Made by a program: the position numbers and the translations under genes
The notes under the pieces: generated by a model
What the model was told of the DNA's origin: nothing
The model's database searches: none
Seen by the model: only the letters and a program-made list of their open reading frames with translations
Shown here: positions 1 to 6,951 of the stretch, one piece after another
Numbering within the stretch: position 1 is the first letter of the stretch
Layout of the letters: each line of letters starts with the position of its first letter
NCBI GenBank assembly: GCA_029977305.1
Contig: JAPOLF010000073.1
Location: 1-9,516 of the forward strand
Reading direction: 5' to 3'
Length of the DNA stretch: 9,516 nt
DNA from: a bacterium
Lineage (GTDB): Bacteria; Chloroflexota; Chloroflexia; Thermomicrobiales; UBA6265

Positions 1-555
1 AATCAGATTGAAGGCGTTTTTCACATGCGCAATGTGAGCCGCGTGTTGGATGGTGGCAAGCTGAATCGACAGGCGCTTCGAGAGGAAGCAGAGGCCCCCT
101 ACTTCATCCCCGAAAATACACCGCTTAATACTCAGCTCCTCCACTTTCAACGGCAGAAAAAGCGCCTCGGAATGGTGGTCGACGAATACGGAGATATTCT
201 GGGTCTGGTAGCGCTCGAGGACATCCTCGAGGAGATCGTCGGCGACATCCAGGACGAGTACGACGTCGAACCGGTGCTGCTGCGCGAGGTGGGTCCGGGC
301 GTGATCGAGGTGGACGGGGGCATCCCGCTCGATGACGTCGAGGAGGCGCTCGGGATCGACCTGCAGGACGGCGATGAGGAGGTCACCACGGCGGCGGGAT
401 TCGTCCATCTGCACATGGAGCGGCTGCCGGCGATTGGCGACAGCGTCGAGGCGGAGGGCGTGCGGGTCGAGGTGCTCGACGTCGAGGGTCACCGATTGCG
501 CCGGTTGCGCGTCACGCGCCTTGGTGGGGACAGCGCCACTGAGCATGGCGGATGA
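1..555 (+). CDS. HlyC/CorC family CBS-domain protein, C-terminal part (5' truncated by window)
   Basis: The reading frame is open from base 1, and residues before the first Met (IEGVFH) already fit a CBS domain, so the gene starts upstream of the window. About 184 residues are visible. They include the end of one CBS motif, then the second CBS repeat with the family hallmark VVDEYGDILGLVALEDILEE (residues about 59-78), followed by IVGDIQDEYD. The last 80 residues or so form the CorC/HlyC 'transporter-associated' domain (VIEVDGGIPLDDVEEALGI, then TTAAGFV). Full-length relatives carry an N-terminal membrane domain (DUF21/CNNM) and are linked to Mg/Co efflux or ion homeostasis; 'hemolysin' is a historical name. 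Whether this copy has the membrane domain cannot be seen here. Its stop overlaps the start of the next gene (ATGA), so the two are probably translated from one mRNA. Confidence 0.93.
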   Translation, partial: NQIEGVFHMRNVSRVLDGGKLNRQALREEAEAPYFIPENTPLNTQLLHFQRQKKRLGMVVDEYGDILGLVALEDILEEIVGDIQDEYDVEPVLLREVGPGVIEVDGGIPLDDVEEALGIDLQDGDEEVTTAAGFVHLHMERLPAIGDSVEAEGVRVEVLDVEGHRLRRLRVTRLGGDSATEHGG

Positions 556-1319
556 ACAACGCCTCAGGAACCGCGTGGGTGGTTGAGCATCGGGCGGTGG
601 TGTCGAGCACGATGGACGTGGCCGCGGAGCTTGCCCGAGCCGGGGCGCGAGATCGCACCGTGGTGGTCGCGGACGAGCAGACGGCCGGCCGGGGGCGGGC
701 CGGTCGATCGTGGCACGCGCAGATGGGCACGTCGCTCTTGATGACCGCGATCCTGCGCCCGCAATTGCATGCGCAGGCGGCAGGAGGGATGAGCATCGCG
801 GTGGGATTGGCGGTGGCCGATGCGATCAGCGATGTGTGCGGGATCACCCCATGGCTGAAGTGGCCGAATGACCTGTGGATCGGCTCCCAGGAAGATGGCG
901 AGAAGGTTGCCGGGGTGCTGATCCAGAATCGGGTGGTGGGTGATCAGGTGGAGGTGGCCCTGGTGGGGATCGGGGTGAACATCGATGCCCACGCCGAGGA
1001 GATCGGCGGAGGGGCCACCCATCTCCACGCGCATGCGGACGCGGTGACGCGCGATGCGCTGCTGGAAGCGGTGTTGCGACGGATCGATGAGCGGGTGCCG
1101 ACGCTGGTGGCGAATGGCGGCCGCCTGGCCGTTGATGAATGGAACGCGCGGGCAGCGCTCCTCGGGCACCTGGTGCAGGTCGAGGATGGTGAACGCGCCG
1201 TTACCGGGACCCTGACGGGACTCGGCGAGGATGGCTCGCTATTGCTCCGCTCGGAAGCGGGCGAGATCGTGGCACTGCAGGTGGGCGACCTGACCCGGGG
1301 GCCGCGAAGGCGGAGTTAA
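552..1319 (+). CDS. birA: Biotin--[acetyl-CoA-carboxylase] ligase (biotin-protein ligase, group I)
   Basis: This cytosolic enzyme makes biotinyl-5'-AMP and transfers biotin to the lysine of biotin carboxyl carrier proteins such as that of acetyl-CoA carboxylase. The 255-residue protein has the biotin/ATP loop GRGRAGR (46-52) preceded by SSTMD, then KWPNDLW (103-109), KVAGVLIQ (118-125) with the catalytic-site lysine, and VGIGVNI (138-144). A BPL C-terminal SH3-like domain ends the protein (about 205-250, GEDGSLLLRSEAGEI). It lacks the N-terminal winged-helix domain of E. coli BirA, so it should be a ligase only and not the biotin repressor. The ATG at 552 overlaps the previous stop as ATGA, which supports this start and translational coupling. 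The TAA stop overlaps the stop of the convergent gene on the other strand. Coupling with a CorC-like gene has no obvious metabolic meaning and may simply be compact packing. Confidence 0.95.
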   Translation: MNNASGTAWVVEHRAVVSSTMDVAAELARAGARDRTVVVADEQTAGRGRAGRSWHAQMGTSLLMTAILRPQLHAQAAGGMSIAVGLAVADAISDVCGITPWLKWPNDLWIGSQEDGEKVAGVLIQNRVVGDQVEVALVGIGVNIDAHAEEIGGGATHLHAHADAVTRDALLEAVLRRIDERVPTLVANGGRLAVDEWNARAALLGHLVQVEDGERAVTGTLTGLGEDGSLLLRSEAGEIVALQVGDLTRGPRRRS

Positions 1320-1792
1320 CTGCGCCGGAAATCGCGTGCTCCGTTGCTGTTCGGCTCAGGTGGATGGATGGTGAGATCGAGCGCCATCCAGAGGGTGCGC
1401 GAGAGCGGGAAGAACAGGATCGGGATGCCGATGGCGAGGCTCGCGGCGATGATCTCCTGCGGCACCAGCGAGAGATTCTTCAGCGGGGTGAAGAAGATCA
1501 GGTAGACGGCGAGACCGAGCGCGACGAACTCCGAGAAGATCATGTTCAGGGCGTAGCCGCCGAGGAAGTACCCATCCTCTCGTTCGAAGCGAACCTCGCA
1601 GTTCGGACAGATCTCCTTGAGTGAAAAGAAGTTGGCAAAGATGCCGCGGCCGCCGCAATATGGGCAACGGCCGGTGAGCGCACGGGCGAGGAGCACCCGG
1701 CTGCGAGCGCCGGTGGTGGCGGGGAGATTCGGCCACGGCACCGGCCCAGCGACGATGCGGTCAACGGTCACGACCGGGGGCGTGTCATCCAC
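1316..1792 (-). CDS. DUF983 family zinc-ribbon membrane protein
   Basis: This is a 158-residue protein if it begins at the GTG at 1792-1790. No in-frame ATG lies between there and the membrane region. The GTG sits 6 bases after an AAGG ribosome-binding sequence inside the end of etfA and overlaps the etfA stop (TGA at 1787-1785) by 8 bases. A longer reading from an ATG at 1882 would overlap etfA by almost 100 bases with a low-complexity Ser/Pro/Arg start, so I reject it. Visible parts are a four-cysteine knuckle pair CPYC (43-46) and CPNC (62-65), the family-typical EREDGYFLGGYALN stretch (70-83), and two hydrophobic segments (about 84-102 and 113-131). The topology looks like a cytoplasmic zinc ribbon followed by a helical hairpin in the membrane. 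DUF983 has no established function; in some proteobacteria it lies near cytochrome oxidase genes. Probably co-transcribed with etfBA. Confidence 0.88.
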   Translation of the reverse strand: MDDTPPVVTVDRIVAGPVPWPNLPATTGARSRVLLARALTGRCPYCGGRGIFANFFSLKEICPNCEVRFEREDGYFLGGYALNMIFSEFVALGLAVYLIFFTPLKNLSLVPQEIIAASLAIGIPILFFPLSRTLWMALDLTIHPPEPNSNGARDFRRS

Positions 1793-2765
1793 GAGCGGCC
1801 TTGACCTGCTGGGTGAGCGCGGGGAGGACGTCGAAGAGGTCCCCGACGATGCCGAATTGGGCGATCTTGAAGATGGGCGCATCGGGGTCGCGATTGATGG
1901 CGACGATGGCGCCGCTCCCCTGCATGCCGACGTTGTGCTGGACCGCGCCGCTCACCCCGACCGCGATGTAGAGGCCGGGGGCGACGGTACGTCCCGTTTG
2001 ACCGATCTGCTCGTGGTGATCGCGCCAGCCTGCATCGACGACGGCGCGGGTGGCGCCCACCGCTCCACCGAAGGCGGCGGCGAGATCTTCGACGAGGGCG
2101 AAGTTGGCAGGTTCCTTGAGGCCGCGGCCTCCCGCGACGACGACCGGCGCGGAATCGAGATTCGAAGCGCCTCCGCCCTTGGAGGTCATGCCGGTGACAA
2201 CGACCCGGAAGTCCTCCGTACCGAAGTCAACCGCGAGGGATTCGGTGCTGGCCGATCCTGCGCCCTCCGCCTTGGCGAAGGCACCTGGGCGGATGGTGGC
2301 CATCTGAATCGACGAGCCGGGCATCCGGATCTCCGTTTGGGCGCGGCCGCCGAGGACGGTGCGGGTCGCGACAAGGGCACCATTCTCGGCGGCGACGGCG
2401 ACGCAATCCGCTGCTAGGCCAGCGTTGAGGCGGGCGGCGGCGCGGGGGGCGGAGTCGCGGCCGGCAGTGGTGCCGGGGATGAGGACAACGGAGGCACCGG
2501 AGGCCTTCACCGCGGCGACGATAGCCGTGGTAGCAGCTTCGGCACTGGGGGATGCGAGGCGGGGGTCATCGACGACGAGGATCTTGTCCACGCCGGCGAT
2601 GTTCATCTTTGCTGCCTCGGCAGCGATGTTTGAGCCGATGACCAGGGCGGTCAGCCCGCCGCCCATTGCAGAGGCGACGGACTTGCCGGCCTCCACCGCT
2701 TCCAGTGCGACGTGGCGGAGCGCACCGTTCGCTCCGATTTCACCAACGACGAGGACGCCTGCCAT
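1785..2765 (-). CDS. etfA: Electron transfer flavoprotein, alpha subunit
   Basis: This is the FAD-binding subunit of the soluble ETF heterodimer, which takes electrons from acyl-CoA and other dehydrogenases and passes them on, usually to ETF:quinone oxidoreductase. It has 326 residues, the normal family length. The N-terminal half is the adenine-nucleotide-hydrolase-like fold (LVVGE at the start, IPGTTAGRD about 96-104). The C-terminal FAD domain has the full set of landmarks: VVVAGGRGLK (208-217), GATRAVVDAG (237-246), QIGQTGR (253-259), GVSGAVQH (270-277) and AINRDPDAPIF (289-299). The usual 'ADYG' motif after APIF reads AQFG (302-305), a small deviation. The start is supported by AAAGGAA (minus strand 2778-2772), about 6 bases before the ATG. 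It follows etfB by 54 bases on the same strand, and the DUF983 gene overlaps its end. Confidence 0.97.
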   Translation of the reverse strand: MAGVLVVGEIGANGALRHVALEAVEAGKSVASAMGGGLTALVIGSNIAAEAAKMNIAGVDKILVVDDPRLASPSAEAATTAIVAAVKASGASVVLIPGTTAGRDSAPRAAARLNAGLAADCVAVAAENGALVATRTVLGGRAQTEIRMPGSSIQMATIRPGAFAKAEGAGSASTESLAVDFGTEDFRVVVTGMTSKGGGASNLDSAPVVVAGGRGLKEPANFALVEDLAAAFGGAVGATRAVVDAGWRDHHEQIGQTGRTVAPGLYIAVGVSGAVQHNVGMQGSGAIVAINRDPDAPIFKIAQFGIVGDLFDVLPALTQQVKAARG

Positions 2766-2819
2766 GGGAAGTTCCTTTCTGCGCGTGAGCTGCGGCGATC
2801 GCGATGGGGACCGAGCGGG

Positions 2820-3575
2820 TTAGAGCAACTTCTCGCTCTGAAGCCATTCGACAAGGCGCTGCGCAGCCTCTGCGGCGGAGACGTCTTGGACGATGATGCC
2901 AGCACTGCCCTTCTCCGGGGCGAGCGGGGCGGACCAGGTCACGCGGCCGGCTTCCGGGGATGCGGAAACGATATCCACGGTCTTCTTCTTAGCGGCCATG
3001 ATCCCTTTGAGTGACGGGAGGCGCGGCTCCTCGAGTCCAGTGCTGGAGAGGAGGACGGCAGGGGTTTGGACCTCGACGGATTGGTAGCCGTCTTCCATGT
3101 CGCGCTTGAGGCGCAAGGTGGAGCCGTCGACCTCGAGTGCGGCGATATTGGAGACGAGGGGGAGGTTCAGGAGTTCGGCGACCTGCGCACCGACCTGGCC
3201 GCTCTCGTAGTCATCGGCGGTCTGGCCGGCAAGGACGATGTCTGGGCTGAACGCCCCAACCTGCTGGGCGATGACACCAGCGAGGGCGAGGGTGTCGACG
3301 GCGTTGGGATCGGCCGTCTCGACGAGGATCGCGCGATCGATGCCCATGGCGAGGGCGCGGTTGAGGGCTTCCTTCACCGATGCCGGGCCGACCGCGATGG
3401 CGACGGTTTCGCCGCCGTGCTGCTCTTGCAGTTTCAGCGCCTGCTCAACGGCATAGAGGTCGTAGGAGCTCGCGACCTGCTGTCCGGAGAGGTTCGGGGC
3501 ACGGGTGGCCTTGTCGACTTTGACGGCGTTCATGTCGGGGACTTGCTTGACGAGCACCGCGATCTTGAGGGGCAT
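2820..3575 (-). CDS. etfB: Electron transfer flavoprotein, beta subunit
   Basis: This is the partner subunit of the ETF heterodimer; in most ETFs it binds a structural AMP and contacts the donor dehydrogenase. It has 251 residues, typical for the family. Landmarks are the start MPLKIAVLVKQVPD, the SSYDLYAVEQALKL segment (37-50), the AMP-loop-like GQTADDYESGQVGAQ (117-131) leading into AELLNLP, and the beta-subunit signature GLEEPRLPSLKGIMAAKKK (180-198). It is the first gene of the etfBA pair, ordered beta then alpha as in most bacteria. The ATG at 3575 has only a weak ribosome-binding sequence (TGAG, 6 bases upstream). Whether this ETF is a simple carrier or an electron-bifurcating type cannot be decided from motifs alone, and no partner dehydrogenase, FixC/FixX or quinone oxidoreductase is in the window. 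Confidence 0.96.
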   Translation of the reverse strand: MPLKIAVLVKQVPDMNAVKVDKATRAPNLSGQQVASSYDLYAVEQALKLQEQHGGETVAIAVGPASVKEALNRALAMGIDRAILVETADPNAVDTLALAGVIAQQVGAFSPDIVLAGQTADDYESGQVGAQVAELLNLPLVSNIAALEVDGSTLRLKRDMEDGYQSVEVQTPAVLLSSTGLEEPRLPSLKGIMAAKKKTVDIVSASPEAGRVTWSAPLAPEKGSAGIIVQDVSAAEAAQRLVEWLQSEKLL

Positions 3576-3689
3576 GGAGGACTCACTCTGCCGACGCCGC
3601 GCGTGCCGCGATCGGACCGAACTGCCATGGGCCTAGCGGCCGCAATGATACCAGCGCGGCGGCAGGGTGCTGATCATTTGGTGCGGAAA
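3576..3689 (-). promoter_or_regulatory. Intergenic region with candidate etfBA promoter (extended -10)
   Basis: These 114 bases separate the stop of the PucR-type regulator from the etfB start. On the minus strand there is TGG followed by TATCAT (bases 3653-3645), which fits an extended -10 element (TGnTATAAT) with one mismatch in the hexamer; I see no good -35. A transcript from it would have a leader of roughly 60 bases. Directly downstream lies the 8-base palindrome GCGGCCGC (3636-3643). A possible hairpin (GCCGC 3639-3643 with GCGGC 3656-3660, and outer arms CTGCC 3622-3626 with GGCAG 3661-3665) has no U-tract, so I do not call a terminator. Read-through from the upstream gene remains possible. 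Confidence 0.35.
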
Positions 3690-5354
3690 TCAGGAGGGTT
3701 CGGCAGCGGAACCGAGGGCTTGGTGCACGCACAAGGCAAGGTGCAGGCGGAGCCGGAGGGCGGCGTCCTCGAGGTCGTAGTGGGTGATGTCGCGGATGCG
3801 ATCGAGGCGGTAGAGGACGGTGTTGCGGTGGACCTGGAGACGCTCAGCGGCTTCTTTGGGGCTGCCGTTGGCATCGAAGAAGGCGGTGAGGGTGCTGATG
3901 AGATCAGCGTTGTTGTCTCGATCGTAGGCGATCAAGGTTCCGAGTGTTTCTTCGTACAGGGCGTGGAGTTCGGGCAGCGTTTCGGCGGCGTAGATGAGCC
4001 GGTAGACGCCGAGGTCACCGAATCTGGTGATCTGGCCGGGACCGCTCATGCGACGACCTAGGACGAGGGCGTGTTTCGCCTCTTGGTGCGAGCGGCGGAT
4101 GCCCGCGATGCCCTCGCGCACACTGCCAAGGCCCATGGAAATGCGTGCGGCCTTGGCTCCGGCCATGGCGGTGAGATCCTCGCGGAGGGCGGTGGCGACG
4201 GCGGAGGCGTCGGCGGCGGTGGCGATCGGCCAGATGATCTCTGCGGCATTGGTGCGGATGCGCCACAGGGGACGGGAGCCGCGAGCGCCGCCGATGCGCG
4301 AGAGGGCTTCAGCGAGCACGTCCCAACGATCGTCCTTGCCGCCAGCGCGGATGGGGGCGGTGCTCGCTTGGTCGAATCGGGCGATCAGGGCGACATGTGA
4401 GGCGTTCAAATCGTGGCCGAGGCGACGGGCCTGTTGGATCAGGGTGGACTCGGAACGGAGGGCACCATCGAGCACTTCGTCGAGGACGTGGAGTTCGACT
4501 TCGCGACGGGCGGTGGCGGCGGCTTGCTCACGGGCGAGCACGACGGCACAGGCCGCCGCTCCGCGCGCGGTGGCCTCGGCGTCCTCGGCAGTGGGTGTCC
4601 CGTTGGGGATGACGAGAGAAATGGTGCCGAGGAGGCCATCGCGTCCGATGACTGGGGCGATGCTGCGGCCCCACGCGGCATCGAGCGCATGAGCGGTGGT
4701 GGGAGGCTCGGCAGCGCTGCTGGTGGTCGTGGTGCGGAGCCAGCGGACGAGTTCGGGTCGGTCTTGGAGGAGGAGGTCCTCGATGGCCTCCCGGGTGGGG
4801 CCTTGATCAGGATCACCGTGGTAGGCGAGGAGGCGACCGTCGCGGCCCTCGAGGATGACCGCGCGATGGCTGAGTTCGGAAAGGGCGCGGACGACACCGG
4901 CGAGCGGTTCCCCGGCGATGGCGAGTTCCATGAGACGACGGGCGACCTCTTGGCCGCGCCGCTGAACCTCGCGGCGGCGTTCGGTGATCAGGCGGGCCGC
5001 TTCCCGCTCGAGGGGGCCCTGATCGGTGCCCTTGGGGAGGACGAGGAGCGGAAGGCCGGTTTCCTCGGCAGCATCCTTGGCGGCCTTGGGGGGTGCACCG
5101 GAGAGCACCACCGCCGCAACGCCGAAGCCGGCGAGTTGATGGAGGGCGGCATCGAGGGTGAGGCGTTCGTCGAGTTGGTCAAGGACGCCATCGGGGAGGA
5201 GAACGAGTTCGCCGCCGGTGAGGTGTGCGAAGGCCGGGGGTGTCGGACGGATGCGACTCGCCCATGTGACCTCGCGATCGAGGCCGGTCTTGCCGGCGGC
5301 GATCTTGGTCCCAGCGGGGAGGGCGAGTGCAATGACGTCCTCGACGGTGATCAT
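3690..5354 (-). CDS. PucR family transcriptional regulator (CdaR/PucR type)
   Basis: This is a 554-residue DNA-binding regulator. The N-terminal PucR-type sensory domain covers about 1-120 (MITVEDVIALALPAG, then WASRIRPTPPAFAHLTGGELVL). A GAF-like region follows (about 145-275), then a degenerate GGDEF-like domain (about 290-440) without a catalytic GGDEF motif. The C-terminal PucR-type helix-turn-helix (484-545) has the clear signature VHRNTVLYRLDRI (508-520). Such proteins control catabolism of purines, proline, GABA, sugar acids or other nitrogen sources, often activating neighbouring genes in response to a metabolite. The start at 5354 is chosen because its ATG shares a base with the stop of the upstream glutamine synthetase-like gene (TGATG), and the family fold begins exactly there. 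A further upstream ATG at 5420 would add 22 residues inside that gene. The tight coupling suggests it regulates its own operon, possibly also the divergent gltB. The effector is unknown. Confidence 0.92.
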   Translation of the reverse strand: MITVEDVIALALPAGTKIAAGKTGLDREVTWASRIRPTPPAFAHLTGGELVLLPDGVLDQLDERLTLDAALHQLAGFGVAAVVLSGAPPKAAKDAAEETGLPLLVLPKGTDQGPLEREAARLITERRREVQRRGQEVARRLMELAIAGEPLAGVVRALSELSHRAVILEGRDGRLLAYHGDPDQGPTREAIEDLLLQDRPELVRWLRTTTTSSAAEPPTTAHALDAAWGRSIAPVIGRDGLLGTISLVIPNGTPTAEDAEATARGAAACAVVLAREQAAATARREVELHVLDEVLDGALRSESTLIQQARRLGHDLNASHVALIARFDQASTAPIRAGGKDDRWDVLAEALSRIGGARGSRPLWRIRTNAAEIIWPIATAADASAVATALREDLTAMAGAKAARISMGLGSVREGIAGIRRSHQEAKHALVLGRRMSGPGQITRFGDLGVYRLIYAAETLPELHALYEETLGTLIAYDRDNNADLISTLTAFFDANGSPKEAAERLQVHRNTVLYRLDRIRDITHYDLEDAALRLRLHLALCVHQALGSAAEPS

Positions 5355-6670
5355 CAGCCGACCTGATCGCCGTAGCGGAGGACTTCCCACGGACTGACGT
5401 GGCGACGGTAGTCCTCCCATTCGGTGCGCTTGACGTGGAGCAACTGGCCGCAGACGTAGTCACCTAGGGCGTCGCGGATGAAGGAGTCGTCGGCAAAGAT
5501 GTCGAGGGCCTGTCCGAGCGTGGACGGGAGACGGGTGACGCCGAGACGGCCGAGTTCCTCGTCGTCGTAACGGACGAGGTTCTCGTCGAGCGGCGCGGGC
5601 GGCTCCTCGCGGCGCTGGATGCCATCGAGGACGCAGGAGAGGATGGCGGCGAGCGCCAGATAGGGGTTGGCCATGTTGTCCGGCGAGCGGAGTTCGAGTT
5701 CCATCGCCGAGGCAGTGGATGGCCCGGTGACGGGGACGCGCACCAGTGATGCCTGACTGAGCCGGGCCCAGGTGGCATGGCGCGGGGCGCGGTGGCCGGC
5801 AGCCAGTCGCTTGTAGGAATTGACCGAGGGGCAGAGCACGGCGCTCACGGCGGGCGCCCGGTCGAGGAGGCCATTGATCGCCCAGCGGCCGATGTCGGAA
5901 AGGGAGTCGCCGTCGCCGCGCAGGGCATCTCGGCCGTCGATGCGATCGTGGAGTCGGAGGAAGACGTGCATGCCGGAGCCGGCGAGATCCGTCTCGGGTT
6001 TCGGCATGAAGTTGGCGCGAAGGCCGTGCCGGGCGGCGGCGGCGCGGATCACCTGGCGGACGGTGAGCATCTGGTCAGCCATGCGCAGGGCGCTCGTGGG
6101 GAGGAGGTCGACTTCTTCCTGGCCAGGTCCGGTTTCGTGATGGGCTCCTCCGGCGGCGATGCCAAGTGCCTGGAGGGTGCGGACGATCTCGTCGCGAGTG
6201 GAGGTTCCGGGGACGTCACCGATGCCGAAGTATCCGGCCGATCCGCCGGGCGGGAGCAGGCCGTCCTCGGAGAGGAGGTAGAACTCAAGTTCCACGGCGA
6301 CTTGGGCGTCGAAGCCGAGGTCGGCGGCGCGGGCGATGACGCGCTCGAGGATGGAGCGGGGATCGCCCGGGAACGGGGTTCCATCGCGGCGACGCACGGA
6401 GCAGGTGAGCCGGGCGCGCGTGCCGACTTCGCTCATCGGGACGATGAGGAGCGTGTCGGGGTCGGGGACGAGGAACAGATCGAGTTCGACCTCACGCAGG
6501 CCGCCCATGACGGCGGCGCCGTCAAAGCGATAGCCGTGCTCCAGCGAGGACGCGAGCAACTCGACGGGGAAGGTCATGCTGCGGGCGCCGCCGGCGATGT
6601 CGGAGAACTGAAGGTCAACCAGGGAGACGCCGGCATCGCGGACGCGGTCGAGGACTTCCTGAGGGGTCAT
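5354..6670 (-). CDS. Glutamine synthetase family protein with altered active-site residues
   Basis: This is a 438-residue member of the GlnA fold family. The start at 6670 matches where the beta-grasp domain begins (VSLVDLQFSDIAG, 15-27); AAAGGA lies about 10 bases upstream. Conserved features: FDG with Asp50, the metal ligands in VELEF (Glu127, Glu129) and HHETGPGQEEVD (Glu179, Glu186), FMPKP (221-225), GSGMH (His235), NSYKR (Arg288), LVRVP (Arg311), ELRSPD (Glu326, Arg328) and ANPYLAL. Altered by my alignment to GlnA: the flap motif PGYEAP reads AGHRAP, so the catalytic Glu is Arg294; NRS reads SQA, so the ATP/phosphate Arg is Gln306; FDGSS reads FDGAA. The adenylylation-tyrosine motif is absent. 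It could be a divergent ligase (for example a gamma-glutamyl-amine or other amino-acid-amide synthetase) or a regulatory homologue rather than a housekeeping GlnA. Its stop overlaps the start of the PucR-type gene, and it is divergent from gltB. Confidence 0.93.
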   Translation of the reverse strand: MTPQEVLDRVRDAGVSLVDLQFSDIAGGARSMTFPVELLASSLEHGYRFDGAAVMGGLREVELDLFLVPDPDTLLIVPMSEVGTRARLTCSVRRRDGTPFPGDPRSILERVIARAADLGFDAQVAVELEFYLLSEDGLLPPGGSAGYFGIGDVPGTSTRDEIVRTLQALGIAAGGAHHETGPGQEEVDLLPTSALRMADQMLTVRQVIRAAAARHGLRANFMPKPETDLAGSGMHVFLRLHDRIDGRDALRGDGDSLSDIGRWAINGLLDRAPAVSAVLCPSVNSYKRLAAGHRAPRHATWARLSQASLVRVPVTGPSTASAMELELRSPDNMANPYLALAAILSCVLDGIQRREEPPAPLDENLVRYDDEELGRLGVTRLPSTLGQALDIFADDSFIRDALGDYVCGQLLHVKRTEWEDYRRHVSPWEVLRYGDQVG

Positions 6671-6733
6671 CGGGGGATCATCCTTTCGGAAACGACGTGG
6701 GAGCGGTGCTTTCGGGGGGAGAACGCTTCTGGA

Positions 6734-6750
6734 TTGGGCTGCGTGCCCAA
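6734..6750. promoter_or_regulatory. Perfect inverted repeat TTGGGC-N5-GCCCAA
   Basis: Six-base perfect arms around a 5-base spacer (TGCGT) form a 17-base dyad, 64 bases upstream of the GS-like start codon. It could be an operator for the neighbouring PucR-type regulator or another nitrogen regulator, or a small hairpin in the leader RNA. Function is inferred only from symmetry and position. Confidence 0.35.
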
Positions 6751-6777
6751 GGTCGATCGGCAGAGTACCGCCAACTG

Positions 6778-6786
6778 ACCATAACA
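6778..6786 (-). promoter_or_regulatory. Possible extended -10 promoter element for the GS-like gene
   Basis: On the minus strand the sequence reads TGTTATGGT, a TGn followed by TATGGT, four of six matches to TATAAT. No good -35 is seen at the normal distance. It overlaps a dyad CCATA-N8-TATGG (6779-6796), so a protein bound there would cover the -10. The predicted leader would be about 100 bases and would include the TTGGGC/GCCCAA dyad. Confidence 0.2.
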
Positions 6787-6817
6787 GCAACTATGGCGGC
6801 GAAGGACCGCAGGGGAG

Positions 6818-6844
6818 TGTCGCGACAAGTGGTCCTAGGTGACC
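6818..6844. promoter_or_regulatory. Two adjacent dyads: TGTCGCGACA and GGTC-N6-GACC
   Basis: A perfect 10-base palindrome TGTCGCGACA (6818-6827) is followed three bases later by GGTC-CTAGGT-GACC (6831-6844), which contains CCTAGG. They lie about 150-175 bases upstream of the GS-like start, upstream of the possible -10 element, where an activator could bind. High GC content makes short palindromes common, so this is only a candidate site. Confidence 0.25.
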
Positions 6845-6908
6845 GTACAGGCGCAGGTGCTAGACCAATTTCGGAGCTGGCCGGGATGCGGTTACCAGCG
6901 TTTCTTGT

Positions 6909-6951
6909 GTTGTCAGTTTTGTTGGTATTTCAACGGTTTCTCGGTTGTCAG
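6909..6951. repeat. Direct repeat GTTGTCAG, 35-base period
   Basis: GTTGTCAG occurs at 6909-6916 and 6944-6951, within the A+T-rich centre of the divergent region. The second copy runs into the 8-base palindrome TCAGCTGA (6948-6955). Between them is a small dyad GTTG-GTATTT-CAAC (6921-6934). TTGTCA inside each copy resembles a -35 hexamer, but no matching -10 follows at 16-18 bases. It may be a pair of binding half-sites, or chance. Confidence 0.2.

Noticed and set aside
1617..2417. Long plus-strand open frame of 266 codons opposite etfA and the DUF983 gene
   Set aside because: It is antisense to two well-recognised families, has no family motif, and long antisense frames are expected in GC-rich genes.
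3622..3665. Rho-independent terminator after the PucR-type gene
   Set aside because: Arms can pair but are short with large loops, and no U-tract follows on the minus strand.
3066..4061. Plus-strand open frame of 331 codons across etfB and the regulator
   Set aside because: It spans the opposite strand of two real genes and the gap between them; Gly/Asp/Glu-rich composition is typical of shadow frames.
5777..6778. Plus-strand open frame of 333 codons opposite the GS-like gene
   Set aside because: It is the shadow of a clearly conserved glutamine synthetase-family reading frame and shows no motif of its own.
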